DNA from: CAYPZL01 sp964415045
GTDB lineage: Bacteria; Planctomycetota; Phycisphaerae; Sedimentisphaerales; Anaerobacaceae
Direction of reading: 5' to 3'
Length of the DNA: 51,191 nt
Assembly: GCA_964415045.1 (NCBI GenBank)
Contig: CAYPZL010000012.1
Coordinates: forward strand, 1 to 51,191
Shown here one piece after another: positions 1 to 11,221 of the stretch. The number at the start of each line of letters is the position of its first letter. Within the stretch, counting starts at the first letter, position 1. Below the pieces are notes generated by a model. The model was not told where the DNA came from, made no database searches, and saw only the letters and a list, made by a program, of their open reading frames with translations. Made by a program: the position numbers and the translations under genes.

Positions 1-373
1 AATCCTGTTCCCCACGCCCCAGACCAATCGAAAAAGTCAGTCAACTTGAGTAAGTGGATGCCCCCGTATTTCCTGGCCAAGTCGGACGCCGAGGGGCGCT
101 TCGCGTTCAACGACCTTCCCGCTCGCGGCTGGGACATGAGGCCCTGGGGCGAGTCGGAAGGGGCCAGCGGCGCGTACACGATAGCAGTCAAACACGAGGA
201 CTACGCGGCGGCGGACACGGACATCCAGCTGTTGCCGGGGCAGACGGTCGACGATCTCGTGATTTCGGTCCGTACGGATGGGAAGAATGCTTCAACCGGG
301 AGATTGTGCTCATTCCGCTCGAGTAGCGCACGTCCCCTTTCTTTCTGCGGCCCGGCCCCCCGTAGAGAAGCGC

Positions 374-381
<8 letters not shown>
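1..381 (+). CDS. C-terminal part of a carboxypeptidase-regulatory-like domain protein (5' end outside window)
   Basis: The frame is open from base 1, so the start lies upstream of the window. The visible part contains KSDAEGRFAFNDLPARGWD, which is typical of carboxypeptidase regulatory-like (CarboxypepD_reg, Ig-like beta-sandwich) domains in large secreted proteins. It is followed by a beta-rich stretch ending LPGQTVDDLVISVRTDG. The last 35 residues are Arg/Ser/Pro rich and look non-coding. The +2 frame gives a shorter, more natural ending (FNREIVLIPLE, stop at 326), so a one-base frameshift near 275-290 is possible. The end overlaps the convergent carB stop by 8 bases. Function is unknown; it is probably a carbohydrate- or protein-binding module of a surface protein. 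Confidence 0.6.
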
Positions 382-3574
<3,193 letters not shown>

Positions 3575-3923
3575 TGGGTCTTCTCCTGTATTGGACAAAC
3601 CTCGACGGAGGCTGCTGGGTGTCGAACAGGTCGGGCGGGATTAAAGCATATCGACACAGGCGTGTCAAACACCAAAGACGAAAAGTGTGTCAGTTGTGTT
3701 TTGAGGCAGGGCTTTGCGATGGGGGTCTGTGGTGCTACCGGCCGGCTGTGCGGGGGTTGAGGCGGCTGTTGTGGGGTTGCAGGGGCTTTGTGGGATGCCA
3801 AACGTCGACGCCGGAGACAGTGTCTGTTGCCAACTCAGGCTGTGGCGACGCTGTCTCCGGCGCCGGGCCGGCGAGACGTCAATATCCCGCCGTCGTTGCT
3901 TGGTGTGTCTTTGCTGGTGCGGT
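3575..3923. other. Intergenic region without a gene; holds one strong hairpin
   Basis: I see no convincing coding frame on either strand between the carB start and the end of the small repeat-protein gene. Its only clear structure is the long inverted repeat at 3809-3862, listed separately. It must also hold the carB promoter, which I cannot place with confidence. Confidence 0.6.
3809..3862 (-). terminator. Long hairpin downstream of the small Asp-Pro repeat gene
   Basis: Arms 3809-3824 and 3847-3862 pair over 16 bp with a single G.U wobble, closing a 22-nt loop that has a further 4-bp GCCA/TGGC pairing. It sits about 60 nt after the stop of the minus-strand gene at 3924-4259. No U-tract follows, so it is either a U-less terminator, an mRNA 3' stabiliser or a structured element of the carB leader region. 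Confidence 0.5.
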
Positions 3924-4259
3924 TCAGGCGAACTCGGGCGGCGGGTCGTCGTCGACCTCATTGGGGTCGCTACCGGACGCGTAGAACACACCGGCCTGCG
4001 TATCGCAGGCCCAGGCGGATTCCGGCGGCGGATCGTCGTCGACCTCGTTCGGGTCCCCACCGATCGCACAGAGCATGCTGTCACCTTCCGGCAAAGCCCA
4101 GGTGATCTCCGGCGGGGGATCGTCAGTCTCGTTGGGATCTGCGACCAACCAGATGGCTTCGGCTTTCGCCGGCGGCGTCCAGGCGATGTATTGGTAGGCA
4201 AGCACGGCCGCAAAGAGTTCAACGAGAAGCACCAGCGTCCTGACGGATACCCTTTTCAT
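3924..4259 (-). CDS. Small exported or membrane-anchored Asp/Pro repeat protein
   Basis: 111 aa, unrecognised. Residues 1-33 form a basic N-terminus plus a hydrophobic segment (LVLLVELFAAVLAYQYIAW), a signal peptide or membrane anchor. The rest is nearly three copies of a 28-29-residue unit beginning DPNE(T/V)DD(D)PPPE, at about 41-68, 69-97 and 98-111, the last one truncated. The acidic clusters could bind calcium, but this is not one of the classic calcium loops I know. The second and third repeats are almost identical at DNA level. The start is supported by GGAGG 9-10 nt upstream of the ATG. It sits downstream of three PilX-like genes on the same strand. Function is unknown. Confidence 0.7.
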   Translation of the reverse strand: MKRVSVRTLVLLVELFAAVLAYQYIAWTPPAKAEAIWLVADPNETDDPPPEITWALPEGDSMLCAIGGDPNEVDDDPPPESAWACDTQAGVFYASGSDPNEVDDDPPPEFA

Positions 4260-4318
4260 CTCTTCGCTCCTCCAAAGATGGTTGAAAGGACTTCACACAG
4301 TTATTCTTCTTGTCCGGG

Positions 4319-5959
4319 CTAATTGCATTCGGTGTACGTGTCCTGCTTGGGCTTGATGATGATCGGGCTGGTGATGCCGCTGGGCAGCATCATATCCGCT
4401 TCCGGCGTGATGTCGATGGTGCCGACGTCCCCCAGTTCCGTGGTCTCGGAGCCGCCGTCCCCTAGCGTCGCCCCGATGTTCGTGACGTACCCGGACGAAT
4501 AGCCTGTCGTGTCGAACATGGAGATGATGGTTCCGTTGATCTGGGCGTTGCCTCGGACGTCCACGATCCCGCCGACGATGGCCCCCGTGAGCACGTTGTT
4601 GTCGCTCTGCTGCGGGTTGGTGTTGCCCAAGTTCACGTTGAAGTGCGGGGCCAGGATCGTCGCTTCCTGGACGGAGGACTGGTTGTTGAAGGTCGCCGCA
4701 CCGGTGAAGTACAGGCAGTTGTCCACCCAATCGAAAGGTTGCGGGACGTCGGTAATGATGACGCCGTTGAACGTGCAATCCTCGAAGCGCACGTTGTTGC
4801 TCTTCGATTGGCTGGTGCTGCTCTTGTAGCAGTCGATGTAGAGGACGCCTTCAAACGTGCAGTCTTTGAAGAGGGCGTGGCGGTTGATCGGCAGCAAGGC
4901 GTCCGTGAACGTCTGGTTCTCGTAGAGGTGGCGAGAATACTGGTGACTCCAACTGTACTTCTTCTGGCCATAGTCCCCCGACGCATGGGGGAAGTACTCG
5001 GTGACTCTATCACCGCTCGGACAGGAGGGGATCTCCGTCAGGCCCGAGTTGTACATGTCGGTGTTGTAGTCGGAGATGTTCATGCCGGGCACGTCGATGC
5101 CCGAGGGCTGGCCGTAGTTGATTCCTTCGTGATAGGCCTGGACCTCATCATCCGAGGCGTAGTAGCGATCGTCATAATTCAAGCCCAGCGGTACGCCGTT
5201 GACGTCGATCGGATTGTCGTTGACGTCGAGCGTCTCCATCTGCCAGCTCTGGGAATCGATGTCGTCGAGTTCGAGAACCGTGTTGATCGTGCCGAGGACG
5301 GCCGAATCGCTGGTCATGTTGAAGGGTGAGATATCAGCCCGGTCCCAGGAGCTGTAGAGGTTGCCGTGAATCGTGGTGTCTCCGGTGAGCCACATGCGTC
5401 CGGCACTGGCGATGGCGTACGTCAGGACCTCCCGGTCCTTAGTGATGTCCATCTCCATCCTGATGCGACGCGAGATTTGCCCGTCCGTACCGATAGACTG
5501 CGTGTGGATCACATAAGGATCCGCGTCGTAGCGGTAGAATCGCACGGCGAAGCTTGCCCCGGCGTTTCCCAGATCGATCACCGGTGTGACCATGGCCTCG
5601 CCGCTGCCGCCGGCGTCGGAGAAGGAGCTGGGGCCCGGCATCGCTTGGCCGTCCAGGGCCAGATTCTGGGCGTGCTGGCACAGGTCCGCCCAGACCTGGT
5701 CGGCCTGCGCGACGGTGACGTAGTTCAAATTCGTTTCGCCGAAGTTGGCTGTGCTGACGATGTACTTGGCGCATTCCAGCCCGGACTGGGCCGCGTGCAG
5801 CGCCACGTTCACTCGATGGTGATTGGCTGCGACCTGTACGTTCGTGCTGGAGACGCCCGCCAGCGCCACGGCCAGCGCCGAGAACACCACGACGAAGATC
5901 ATGGACAGCACCAGTATGACGCCGCGCTCGCTACGGCGGGTCTTTCGTGCGGGCGACAT
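4319..5959 (-). CDS. PilX-like type IV prepilin-like protein with beta-helix-like body (paralogue 1 of 3)
   Basis: 546 aa. The N-terminus SERGVILVLSMIFVVVFSAL fits the PilX_N/minor-pilin pattern: a basic leader, then Gly and a hydrophobic helix of about 25 residues. The canonical Glu5 of major pilins is absent, as is usual in PilX-type proteins. Residues 40-65 (NVALHAAQSGLECAKYIVS) match the conserved segment after the helix in the two paralogues downstream. The body is Asn/Thr/Gly rich with recurring DCTF(E/N)GV steps around 365-405, suggesting a parallel beta-helix that may be exposed outside the cell. AAGGGGGG just upstream of ATG 5959 is the ribosome site. It is probably exported through a type II secretion or type IV pilus-like machine encoded elsewhere. 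Confidence 0.75.
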   Translation of the reverse strand: MSPARKTRRSERGVILVLSMIFVVVFSALAVALAGVSSTNVQVAANHHRVNVALHAAQSGLECAKYIVSTANFGETNLNYVTVAQADQVWADLCQHAQNLALDGQAMPGPSSFSDAGGSGEAMVTPVIDLGNAGASFAVRFYRYDADPYVIHTQSIGTDGQISRRIRMEMDITKDREVLTYAIASAGRMWLTGDTTIHGNLYSSWDRADISPFNMTSDSAVLGTINTVLELDDIDSQSWQMETLDVNDNPIDVNGVPLGLNYDDRYYASDDEVQAYHEGINYGQPSGIDVPGMNISDYNTDMYNSGLTEIPSCPSGDRVTEYFPHASGDYGQKKYSWSHQYSRHLYENQTFTDALLPINRHALFKDCTFEGVLYIDCYKSSTSQSKSNNVRFEDCTFNGVIITDVPQPFDWVDNCLYFTGAATFNNQSSVQEATILAPHFNVNLGNTNPQQSDNNVLTGAIVGGIVDVRGNAQINGTIISMFDTTGYSSGYVTNIGATLGDGGSETTELGDVGTIDITPEADMMLPSGITSPIIIKPKQDTYTECN

Positions 5960-6023
5960 TTTCCCCCCTTCGGAAAACGGCCGGATGACTTACCCCCCAA
6001 ATCCACTTCTATGATCTACTCAA

Positions 6024-6052
6024 AAGATAGCAAACAACGGCGCACATACAAA
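6024..6052 (-). promoter_or_regulatory. Possible promoter of the 5959 PilX-like gene
   Basis: On the minus strand, TATCTT (6024-6029) followed by TTGA resembles the TATACTTTG block ahead of the two paralogues. TTTGTA (6047-6052) lies 17 nt further upstream as a weak -35 and falls inside the left arm of the 6042-6079 palindrome. This is weak on its own; it is listed because the block recurs. Confidence 0.35.
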
Positions 6053-6079
6053 ATCATGCCCGCATGATCTTGTATGTGC
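6042..6079. repeat. Near-perfect 18-bp inverted repeat
   Basis: Arms 6042-6059 and 6062-6079 pair over 18 positions with one mismatch (6052/6069) and a 2-nt CC spacer. It overlaps the putative -35 of the 5959 gene and lies about 170 nt past the stop of the 6251 gene. It could be an operator for a dimeric regulator, a terminator without a U-tract, or a small mobile palindrome. Confidence 0.75.
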
Positions 6080-6118
6080 ATTCTGTACCCGCTGCCTGGG
6101 TCCGGGGCGTATAGGCAA

Positions 6119-6142
6119 GGGCCGTCGCAGGAGTGACGGCCC
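6119..6142 (-). terminator. Possible terminator hairpin of the 6251-7642 gene
   Basis: GGGCCGTC (6119-6126) and GACGGCCC (6135-6142) form a perfect 8-bp stem around an 8-nt loop, about 110 nt past the stop at 6251. There is no U-tract. Confidence 0.4.
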
Positions 6143-6250
6143 CGCTATGGACACGTGTTGCAGGCGTGATGTGCTTTGAAGAACGACCTCGCCATACGAG
6201 GGCGGATCGTGCTCCAAAGAGTGATTTGCAGTGGCAAACGTTGCTTGCTG

Positions 6251-7642
6251 TTACGAGGTTGGCTCGTAGTAGCTGTCGCAAATGAATTCGAGAGTAGTGG
6301 CCGGTTCAAAGCCGGCCGGGACCTCCTGGACCCCCGAGCGATTGAACACCAGATCGGTATTGCCTTCCAGGGTCATGCATTCGTCGGAATAATTGATGAC
6401 GGAGCCGTTGATCGTTCCGCCGGCGTTACCCTGGAACTCGATGCCGCTGGCGGCGATCACGCCGTTCAGCGTTCCGAAGTTGCCGCGAAAACAGACGCTG
6501 AAACCCGGAGCCAGAAGGAAGGTGCCGGTCTCCTGAGTGAGCTCCCCGAATTCGTCTGCCGACAGAGTGGCCGCATCGTAGCTGTCGACCGTTCCACCGA
6601 AATCGATGAGGCACCCTTCGACGGGGTAGTCAGCGTCGCCTTCCGCTACGATGAGACCGTGAATCTCCGCGTTGCCGGTGAAACTGACAACGTTGGGTAC
6701 CCTGATATACATGATCCCTTGAATGACCGCGTGCCCGGAAAACGAAGGATTCACGTTGGGGGGAATCTCCACGTTCGTGAGAGTTACGTTGGTTGTGGGA
6801 TCGCCCGGGGTGAACGTGCTGTCGATGTAACCCTCAAAATCGGCCGGATTCGCAACGGGAAAGTCGCAGAAGTCCGCGCCGATGGTGATGTGGTCCAGCG
6901 CGTCGCTGCCGCTGGCCCCGAATACGGAGCTGCTGTTGCCGATGTCTACACAGGCGCTGCCGTTGGCGATGCTCACTTCGCCTGCGATGGCGGACTTGCC
7001 GGTCATTTCCAACGCGAGGTTGTCGTTCGAACTTTCGATGTAGACGCTGGCTTCGATGTTCTCGTTGTATCCGTCGATATCCACGTTTCCCTGCATGTTG
7101 AGGGGCCCTTTGGTCGCGATGCCGAAATCGAAAATGGGGTTGCCGATCGTGGCGAATTGACATTTGACCCCGACTCGCCTGTCGGCTTCGGGAGTGCTGC
7201 CGGTGACCAGGAGATTCACGGTATCATAGTCCCCGTCGTAAGTGGCCGTAACGGTGAAGCTCTGACCGGTTTGTGAGTTGAGTGTGACGTTCGATATGGT
7301 CAGAGTCTCCGTCGCGCTGTTGTAGGACGGGCAGATGTTACAGATATTCGCGGCCGCCAGAGTCGTCTGCAGGTCACCTGCCATGTACTGGAGCCTGTCA
7401 GCGGGCGCGACGGTAGCCGGGAAGCTGACGTTCCTCAGGTAGTACTTGGCAACCTCCAGCCCGGAATGGGCGCTGGCCAGTGCCCGGCCGGCTTCACGCT
7501 GGTTCTTCGCCACCTGGACATTGACTCCGGAGATGTCGGCCATCGCCACCGCCAGAGCCGAGAACATGACGATGAAAATCAGGGAAAGGACGAGCACTGC
7601 GCCCTTTCTTCTCGCATGGATGACGGATTTGGCCCGTTTCAT
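6251..7642 (-). CDS. PilX-like prepilin-like protein (paralogue 2 of 3)
   Basis: 463 aa. The N-terminus RRKGAVLVLSLIFIVMFSAL and the next block, ADISGVNVQVAKNQREAG, are nearly identical to paralogue 3 and clearly related to paralogue 1. After the hydrophobic helix and the SGLEVAKYYL helix, the protein becomes a Gly/Asn/Thr-rich, repeated beta structure. Its repeated GNxxINGxI-like steps recall bactofilin or polymer-forming folds. A conserved C-terminal stretch (NYSDECMTLEGNTDLVFNRS) is shared with paralogue 3. Start: GGGGAG directly ahead of ATGAAACG, identical in paralogue 3. Likely exported and assembled or anchored at the cell surface; the exact role is unknown. Confidence 0.75.
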   Translation of the reverse strand: MKRAKSVIHARRKGAVLVLSLIFIVMFSALAVAMADISGVNVQVAKNQREAGRALASAHSGLEVAKYYLRNVSFPATVAPADRLQYMAGDLQTTLAAANICNICPSYNSATETLTISNVTLNSQTGQSFTVTATYDGDYDTVNLLVTGSTPEADRRVGVKCQFATIGNPIFDFGIATKGPLNMQGNVDIDGYNENIEASVYIESSNDNLALEMTGKSAIAGEVSIANGSACVDIGNSSSVFGASGSDALDHITIGADFCDFPVANPADFEGYIDSTFTPGDPTTNVTLTNVEIPPNVNPSFSGHAVIQGIMYIRVPNVVSFTGNAEIHGLIVAEGDADYPVEGCLIDFGGTVDSYDAATLSADEFGELTQETGTFLLAPGFSVCFRGNFGTLNGVIAASGIEFQGNAGGTINGSVINYSDECMTLEGNTDLVFNRSGVQEVPAGFEPATTLEFICDSYYEPTS

Positions 7643-7706
7643 TTTCTCCCCTGTCGAAAAATGAGGTGACCGATTGTGTTGTCAGAACTTTTGCCTACCC
7701 ATTCAA

Positions 7707-7735
7707 AGTATAGGGAATACTGAGTGGGTGCAAAA
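7707..7735 (-). promoter_or_regulatory. Putative sigma70-type promoter of the 7642 PilX-like gene
   Basis: Minus-strand TATACT (7707-7712) as -10, 17-nt spacer, TTTTGC (7730-7735) as -35. The TTCCCTATACTTTG core is repeated ahead of paralogue 3 at a matching distance (about 65 nt) from the start codon. Confidence 0.5.
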
Positions 7736-7926
7736 TTCTCCATGGGGAAACAGGTGGATGGGCTGACGGCGTACCGCCATCGTGGGTTCGGCTGGATTAT
7801 CTGACGCTTTCTCGTTCGGTGAAGCCGGAGGCTCGGGCAGGCGGTGCGGACGTCGTGCGAGAGAAGGCGGCTCTTCCGGGAGGCACAGGGTGTGCCGCCA
7901 GTTACCGTCGGGTGGGGGAAATCGAG

Positions 7927-7956
7927 CGCCCCGCATCACTCAGGGCATGCGGGGCG
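7927..7956 (-). terminator. Terminator-like hairpin after paralogue 3
   Basis: CGCCCCGCAT (7927-7936) and ATGCGGGGCG (7947-7956) form a perfect 10-bp GC-rich stem with a 10-nt loop, about 60 nt past the stop at 8015 in the minus direction. Only a short U run (GATTTCC) follows. It separates paralogue 3 from the promoter of paralogue 2, so the paralogues look like single-gene transcription units. Confidence 0.6.
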
Positions 7957-8014
7957 TTTGAGTGTCGTCTCATCCTGTCGTTTGGTTTTTTCGCGGGAGG
8001 TTGCCCCTGCTCGC

Positions 8015-9391
8015 TCAAAAGACCATGCTGTAGGATGACGGATCGTAGGACAGGGCGCGGTGCGTGTCGAAACCGCCCGGTATCTTCGTGCCTCCCGCGC
8101 GGTCGAAGGTCAGGGAGATGTTGCCGTCGACTACCGTGGGTTCGTCGGAGTAGTTGATCAGCGTGCCCCGAATGTCGGCGCTGGCGTTGCCGGCGAAGGT
8201 CAAGCCGCTGGTGGCCACCACGCCGTCGATCGCCGAGAAGTTGCCCGTGAAGGAGGCGGCGAAACCGGGAGCGATAATGGACGAGCCGACCATCGTCTGG
8301 AGCGCCCAAAAGTCCTCGCCTTCCGGATAGGCGCCCGTGGCGAAGTTGCCTGTAAAGTTAATCTGATTGCCTTCGGTACTCCCGAGCGTGCTGTCGCCAA
8401 CGATGATGCCGTTGAGTTGGCAGTTGCGGCCGAAAGTCACCACGTTGGGCGACTCGATCCACAAGATGCCGTTGATCGTCACGGTGCCGGTAAACGTGGG
8501 ATTGAGGTTCGCCGGGATGCGGGCATTGGTCAGCGTGAGGCCCTTCGCCAGGTTCATGGTCGTGGGGTCAACGGTGGGCCCCGTCACAAAACTGGCGTAC
8601 GCGCTGGTGTCGGGGGCGGGGAAATCGACAGGGGCGACGCCTGTGAAGACGTGATTGTCGATGGCCGCCTGACCATGATCGCCGCCGATCTGGAGATCGC
8701 CGGCGTAGGAGATCTGTCCGCTGGGATTGCGGATGGTGAAGTCGCCGTCGAAGTTGGCGTTGCCGCCAATGTCGATGGCGACCATGTCGGCGGTATCCAC
8801 GTAGACGTCCGCCTCCCAGTTGAGGGTCGCGCCGCTCAGGGTCGGATTCTGAGGAAAGTGAATCGCGCCCTTGGTGGCCATGCCGTAGTCGAAAATCGGG
8901 TGCTCATACGGCGTCACATAGAACGCGACCTGGATGGTCTTTGACAATCCCTGGCTCATACCGGTCACGGAGAGCAGCACAACATTGGGATTGGTGGGGT
9001 GCATCTCCATTTCGGCCGAGAACGTGGTGCTCTGGGTCGAATCCAGCGTCACCGCCTGCGTGGTGCCCTCGTTCTGGAAGACGATGTTGCCGACGCCGGA
9101 ATAGCTGAGGTCGCTCTGAAGCGAAGCGACGATCGTGCTGAGGTAGTTGGCCGGGAGCGTTGTCTTGGGCATGACGAAGCGATCCAGCCAGTACCGCATC
9201 ACCTCCAACCCGGACTCCGCGGCGGCCAGTGCCTGGTTTGAGTCCCTCTGGTTCTTGGCCACCTGGACGTTGACTCCGGAGATGTCGGCCATCGCCACCG
9301 CCAGCGCCGAGAACATCACGATGAAGATCAAGGAAAGGACGAGGACGGAACCGTTTCTGCGCGCATATTTGATGGATTTGATCCGTTTCAT
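8015..9391 (-). CDS. PilX-like prepilin-like protein (paralogue 3 of 3)
   Basis: 458 aa from the ATG at 9391, chosen because it aligns with paralogue 2 (MKRIKS versus MKRAKS) and has the same GGGGAGAAA leader; the open frame extends 39 codons further without a plausible start. The N-terminal basic leader, Gly and hydrophobic helix (NGSVLVLSLIFIVMFSAL) are PilX-like, followed by NQALAAAESGLEVMRYWLDR. The body is Gly/Thr/Asn-rich beta structure with steps such as GNCQLNGIIVGDS and GNASADIRGTLINYSDEP. The C-terminus ends SYDPSSYSMVF. Probably an exported surface or pilus-associated protein; substrate or partner unknown. Confidence 0.75.
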   Translation of the reverse strand: MKRIKSIKYARRNGSVLVLSLIFIVMFSALAVAMADISGVNVQVAKNQRDSNQALAAAESGLEVMRYWLDRFVMPKTTLPANYLSTIVASLQSDLSYSGVGNIVFQNEGTTQAVTLDSTQSTTFSAEMEMHPTNPNVVLLSVTGMSQGLSKTIQVAFYVTPYEHPIFDYGMATKGAIHFPQNPTLSGATLNWEADVYVDTADMVAIDIGGNANFDGDFTIRNPSGQISYAGDLQIGGDHGQAAIDNHVFTGVAPVDFPAPDTSAYASFVTGPTVDPTTMNLAKGLTLTNARIPANLNPTFTGTVTINGILWIESPNVVTFGRNCQLNGIIVGDSTLGSTEGNQINFTGNFATGAYPEGEDFWALQTMVGSSIIAPGFAASFTGNFSAIDGVVATSGLTFAGNASADIRGTLINYSDEPTVVDGNISLTFDRAGGTKIPGGFDTHRALSYDPSSYSMVF

Positions 9392-9455
9392 TTTCTCCCC
9401 TGTTGAAAATGAAGTGACAAATTCAGCTATCGAAGACCCCCAATGGCCCGTACAA

Positions 9456-9485
9456 AGTATACGGGAGTATTGGCCGTATGCCAAA
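9456..9485 (-). promoter_or_regulatory. Putative sigma70-type promoter of paralogue 3
   Basis: Minus-strand TATACT (9456-9461), 18-nt spacer, TTTGGC (9480-9485). The surrounding CCCGTATACTTTG matches the block at 7704-7717. A small GGCCGT/ACGGCC stem (9472-9490) overlaps the -35 and might double as the lipA terminator. Confidence 0.5.
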
Positions 9486-9532
9486 CGGCCTCTGAGGAAA
9501 TGGGGCAACGCCAGGGTGCAGGGCCGGCCGGA

Positions 9533-10396
9533 TTATCGGGCGTTCTCTTGTTCGGCGAAGTAGGAGCTTCGGGCAAAGGGCGCCGACATCACCCAGGAGA
9601 AGCCGACCTCCAGGGCGCGGTCCTTCCACCACGCGAATTTCTCCGGGGTGACGTATTCGACGACGTCGAGCGAGTCCTTGGAGGGTTTGAGGTACTGGCC
9701 GATGGTAATCCGCTCGCACCCGACGCCGCGCAAGTCGCGCAGGACCTGCTCGACTTCGGCGTCGCGCTCGCCAAGGCCGAGCATGATGGACGATTTGGTG
9801 GGCAGGCCGTCGTATCGCGCCCCGGCCATCTCCAGGAGGCGCAGCGAGCGTTCGTAGTCACCGCCGGAGCGGGCCTTGGGGTACAGGGACGGAACGGTTT
9901 CGACGTTATGGGCGAAAACGAACGGCAGGGCGTCTTCCAGGATGGTCAACGCCTCGCTCTCGCAATCCTTGAAATCAGGCGTGAGGATCTCGAAGCGCAT
10001 CTCGGGACACCGGCGCCTGACCTCCCGGATGCAGTCGCGGAACTGGCTCGCTCCGCCGTCGGGCAGGTCGTCCCGGTCCACGCTGGTGATGACGAGGTAC
10101 TTGAGCTTCATCTGTTCGGCCATTTGGGCCAGGCGGGCCGGCTCGGTCGGGTCGGGCGGTTCAGGCTTGCCCGTCGCCACCGAGCAGAACTTGCAGTTGC
10201 GCGTGCAGACGTTGCCCAGGATCAGGACCGTCGCGGTCCCGCGGGCCCAGCATTCCCCGCGGTTCGGACAGTTGGCGTTGGTGCAGATCGTTTGCAGGCC
10301 GAGAGAGTCGAGGGTTTCTCGCGTATTCTGGAAGCTGTGTCCGGCCGGCCAGGGGCGGCGCAGCCACGGCGGTAATTTTCCCGTTTTCGCTGTCAT
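9533..10396 (-). CDS. lipA: Lipoyl synthase
   Basis: 287 aa, normal length. This radical-SAM enzyme inserts two sulfurs into octanoyl groups on lipoate-dependent proteins. Both cluster motifs are complete: the auxiliary CTNANCPNRGEC (Cys 38, 43, 49) and the radical-SAM CTRNCKFC (Cys 64, 68, 71). The C-terminal RSSY motif typical of LipA is present (ARSSYFAEQ). The ATG at 10396 overlaps the lipB stop as ATGA, showing translational coupling. With lipB upstream and dihydrolipoyl dehydrogenase further upstream on the same strand, this is a lipoate maturation group. The open frame upstream of the ATG is lipB read out of frame and was not included. Confidence 0.96.
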   Translation of the reverse strand: MTAKTGKLPPWLRRPWPAGHSFQNTRETLDSLGLQTICTNANCPNRGECWARGTATVLILGNVCTRNCKFCSVATGKPEPPDPTEPARLAQMAEQMKLKYLVITSVDRDDLPDGGASQFRDCIREVRRRCPEMRFEILTPDFKDCESEALTILEDALPFVFAHNVETVPSLYPKARSGGDYERSLRLLEMAGARYDGLPTKSSIMLGLGERDAEVEQVLRDLRGVGCERITIGQYLKPSKDSLDVVEYVTPEKFAWWKDRALEVGFSWVMSAPFARSSYFAEQENAR

Positions 10397-11082
10397 CGTT
10401 GTCCTGTGCTGAAATGGTGCTTGAGCAGTGTCGTCAGGCGGCTCTTGATGGATCCCATCTCGAAAGTCTTGCCCGTTTCTTTTTGAGCCGAGGTCATCTC
10501 CACTCCGTCCAGGCCGCAGGGGACCATCATCTCGAAAAGGCTCAGGTCGTTCCGGATGTTGATGGCCATGCCGTGGTGCGTCACAAACCGCGAGACGCGC
10601 ACGCCCACCGAGGCGATCTTTCTCGGCCCGACCCACAGACCCGGATAGCCCCGGCGTCGCCCGGTGGACACGCCCAAACCTTCCAGCAGCTCGATCCCGA
10701 CGGTCTCCAGGCTGCGCACGTACTCGCTGACGCCCAGTCCCAGCTCCTGAAGCTGCAGGATGGGATAGAAGACCAACTGGCCCGGATTGTGGGCGGTCGC
10801 GCCGCCGCCACGGCGGATGGGCACGACGTCGATTCCCCGGCTCGCCAGCTCGTCGGCGCCGAGAAGCAGCTTGTTGGCGCTTTGCCGCGCGCCGAGCGTA
10901 ATCACGGCGGGATGCTCGAGGATCAAGACCGTGTTGGGGATCTGCCGCGCCGCGCGCTCCTGGCGCAGGCGGCGCTGCATATCGAGGGCCTCCCGGTAGT
11001 CGAGAAGGCCGCAATCGCGGACCTCCAGGGCCGGCGAGTGCACGTTGCTGTGGCGTTCAGATTGGATGGCGCTTGCAACCAT
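10393..11082 (-). CDS. lipB: Octanoyl-[acyl carrier protein]:protein N-octanoyltransferase
   Basis: 229 aa from ATG 11082. It transfers octanoate from acyl carrier protein to lipoyl domains, giving LipA its substrate. Family motifs: RRGGGATAHNPGQLVFYP, the active-site Lys region GPRKIASVGV, HGMAINI, and the acyl-accepting Cys in VPCGLDG. The start is uncertain: the ATG at 11082 has no clear Shine-Dalgarno site, an in-frame TTG lies at 11124, and a GTG about 13 codons downstream would also keep the whole domain. It overlaps lipA by four bases. Confidence 0.93.
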   Translation of the reverse strand: MVASAIQSERHSNVHSPALEVRDCGLLDYREALDMQRRLRQERAARQIPNTVLILEHPAVITLGARQSANKLLLGADELASRGIDVVPIRRGGGATAHNPGQLVFYPILQLQELGLGVSEYVRSLETVGIELLEGLGVSTGRRRGYPGLWVGPRKIASVGVRVSRFVTHHGMAINIRNDLSLFEMMVPCGLDGVEMTSAQKETGKTFEMGSIKSRLTTLLKHHFSTGQR

Positions 11083-11221
11083 CCAAGCGATTGTAGCAAA
11101 AATGCGCGGAATTGCACGCTGCAAAAAGGGAGAGGTCGGCGCTGTCGGTTGCCTTCGGCCGGCAACAGGCCGCGAGTCGTGTTCCTACGGCCCCTCGGAT
11201 GTCGGAAATACAGAAGACCAG

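Noticed and set aside
3906..3926. Read-through of the TGA ending the Asp-Pro repeat gene as another Sec codon
   Set aside because: The continuation is a 14-residue low-complexity tail before the next stop, with no redox motif and no hairpin at the right distance.
9533..11014. A single 493-codon frame covering lipA and most of lipB
   Set aside because: Upstream of 10396 this frame is lipB read out of phase. The LipB motifs are in another frame and the two genes overlap as ATGA.
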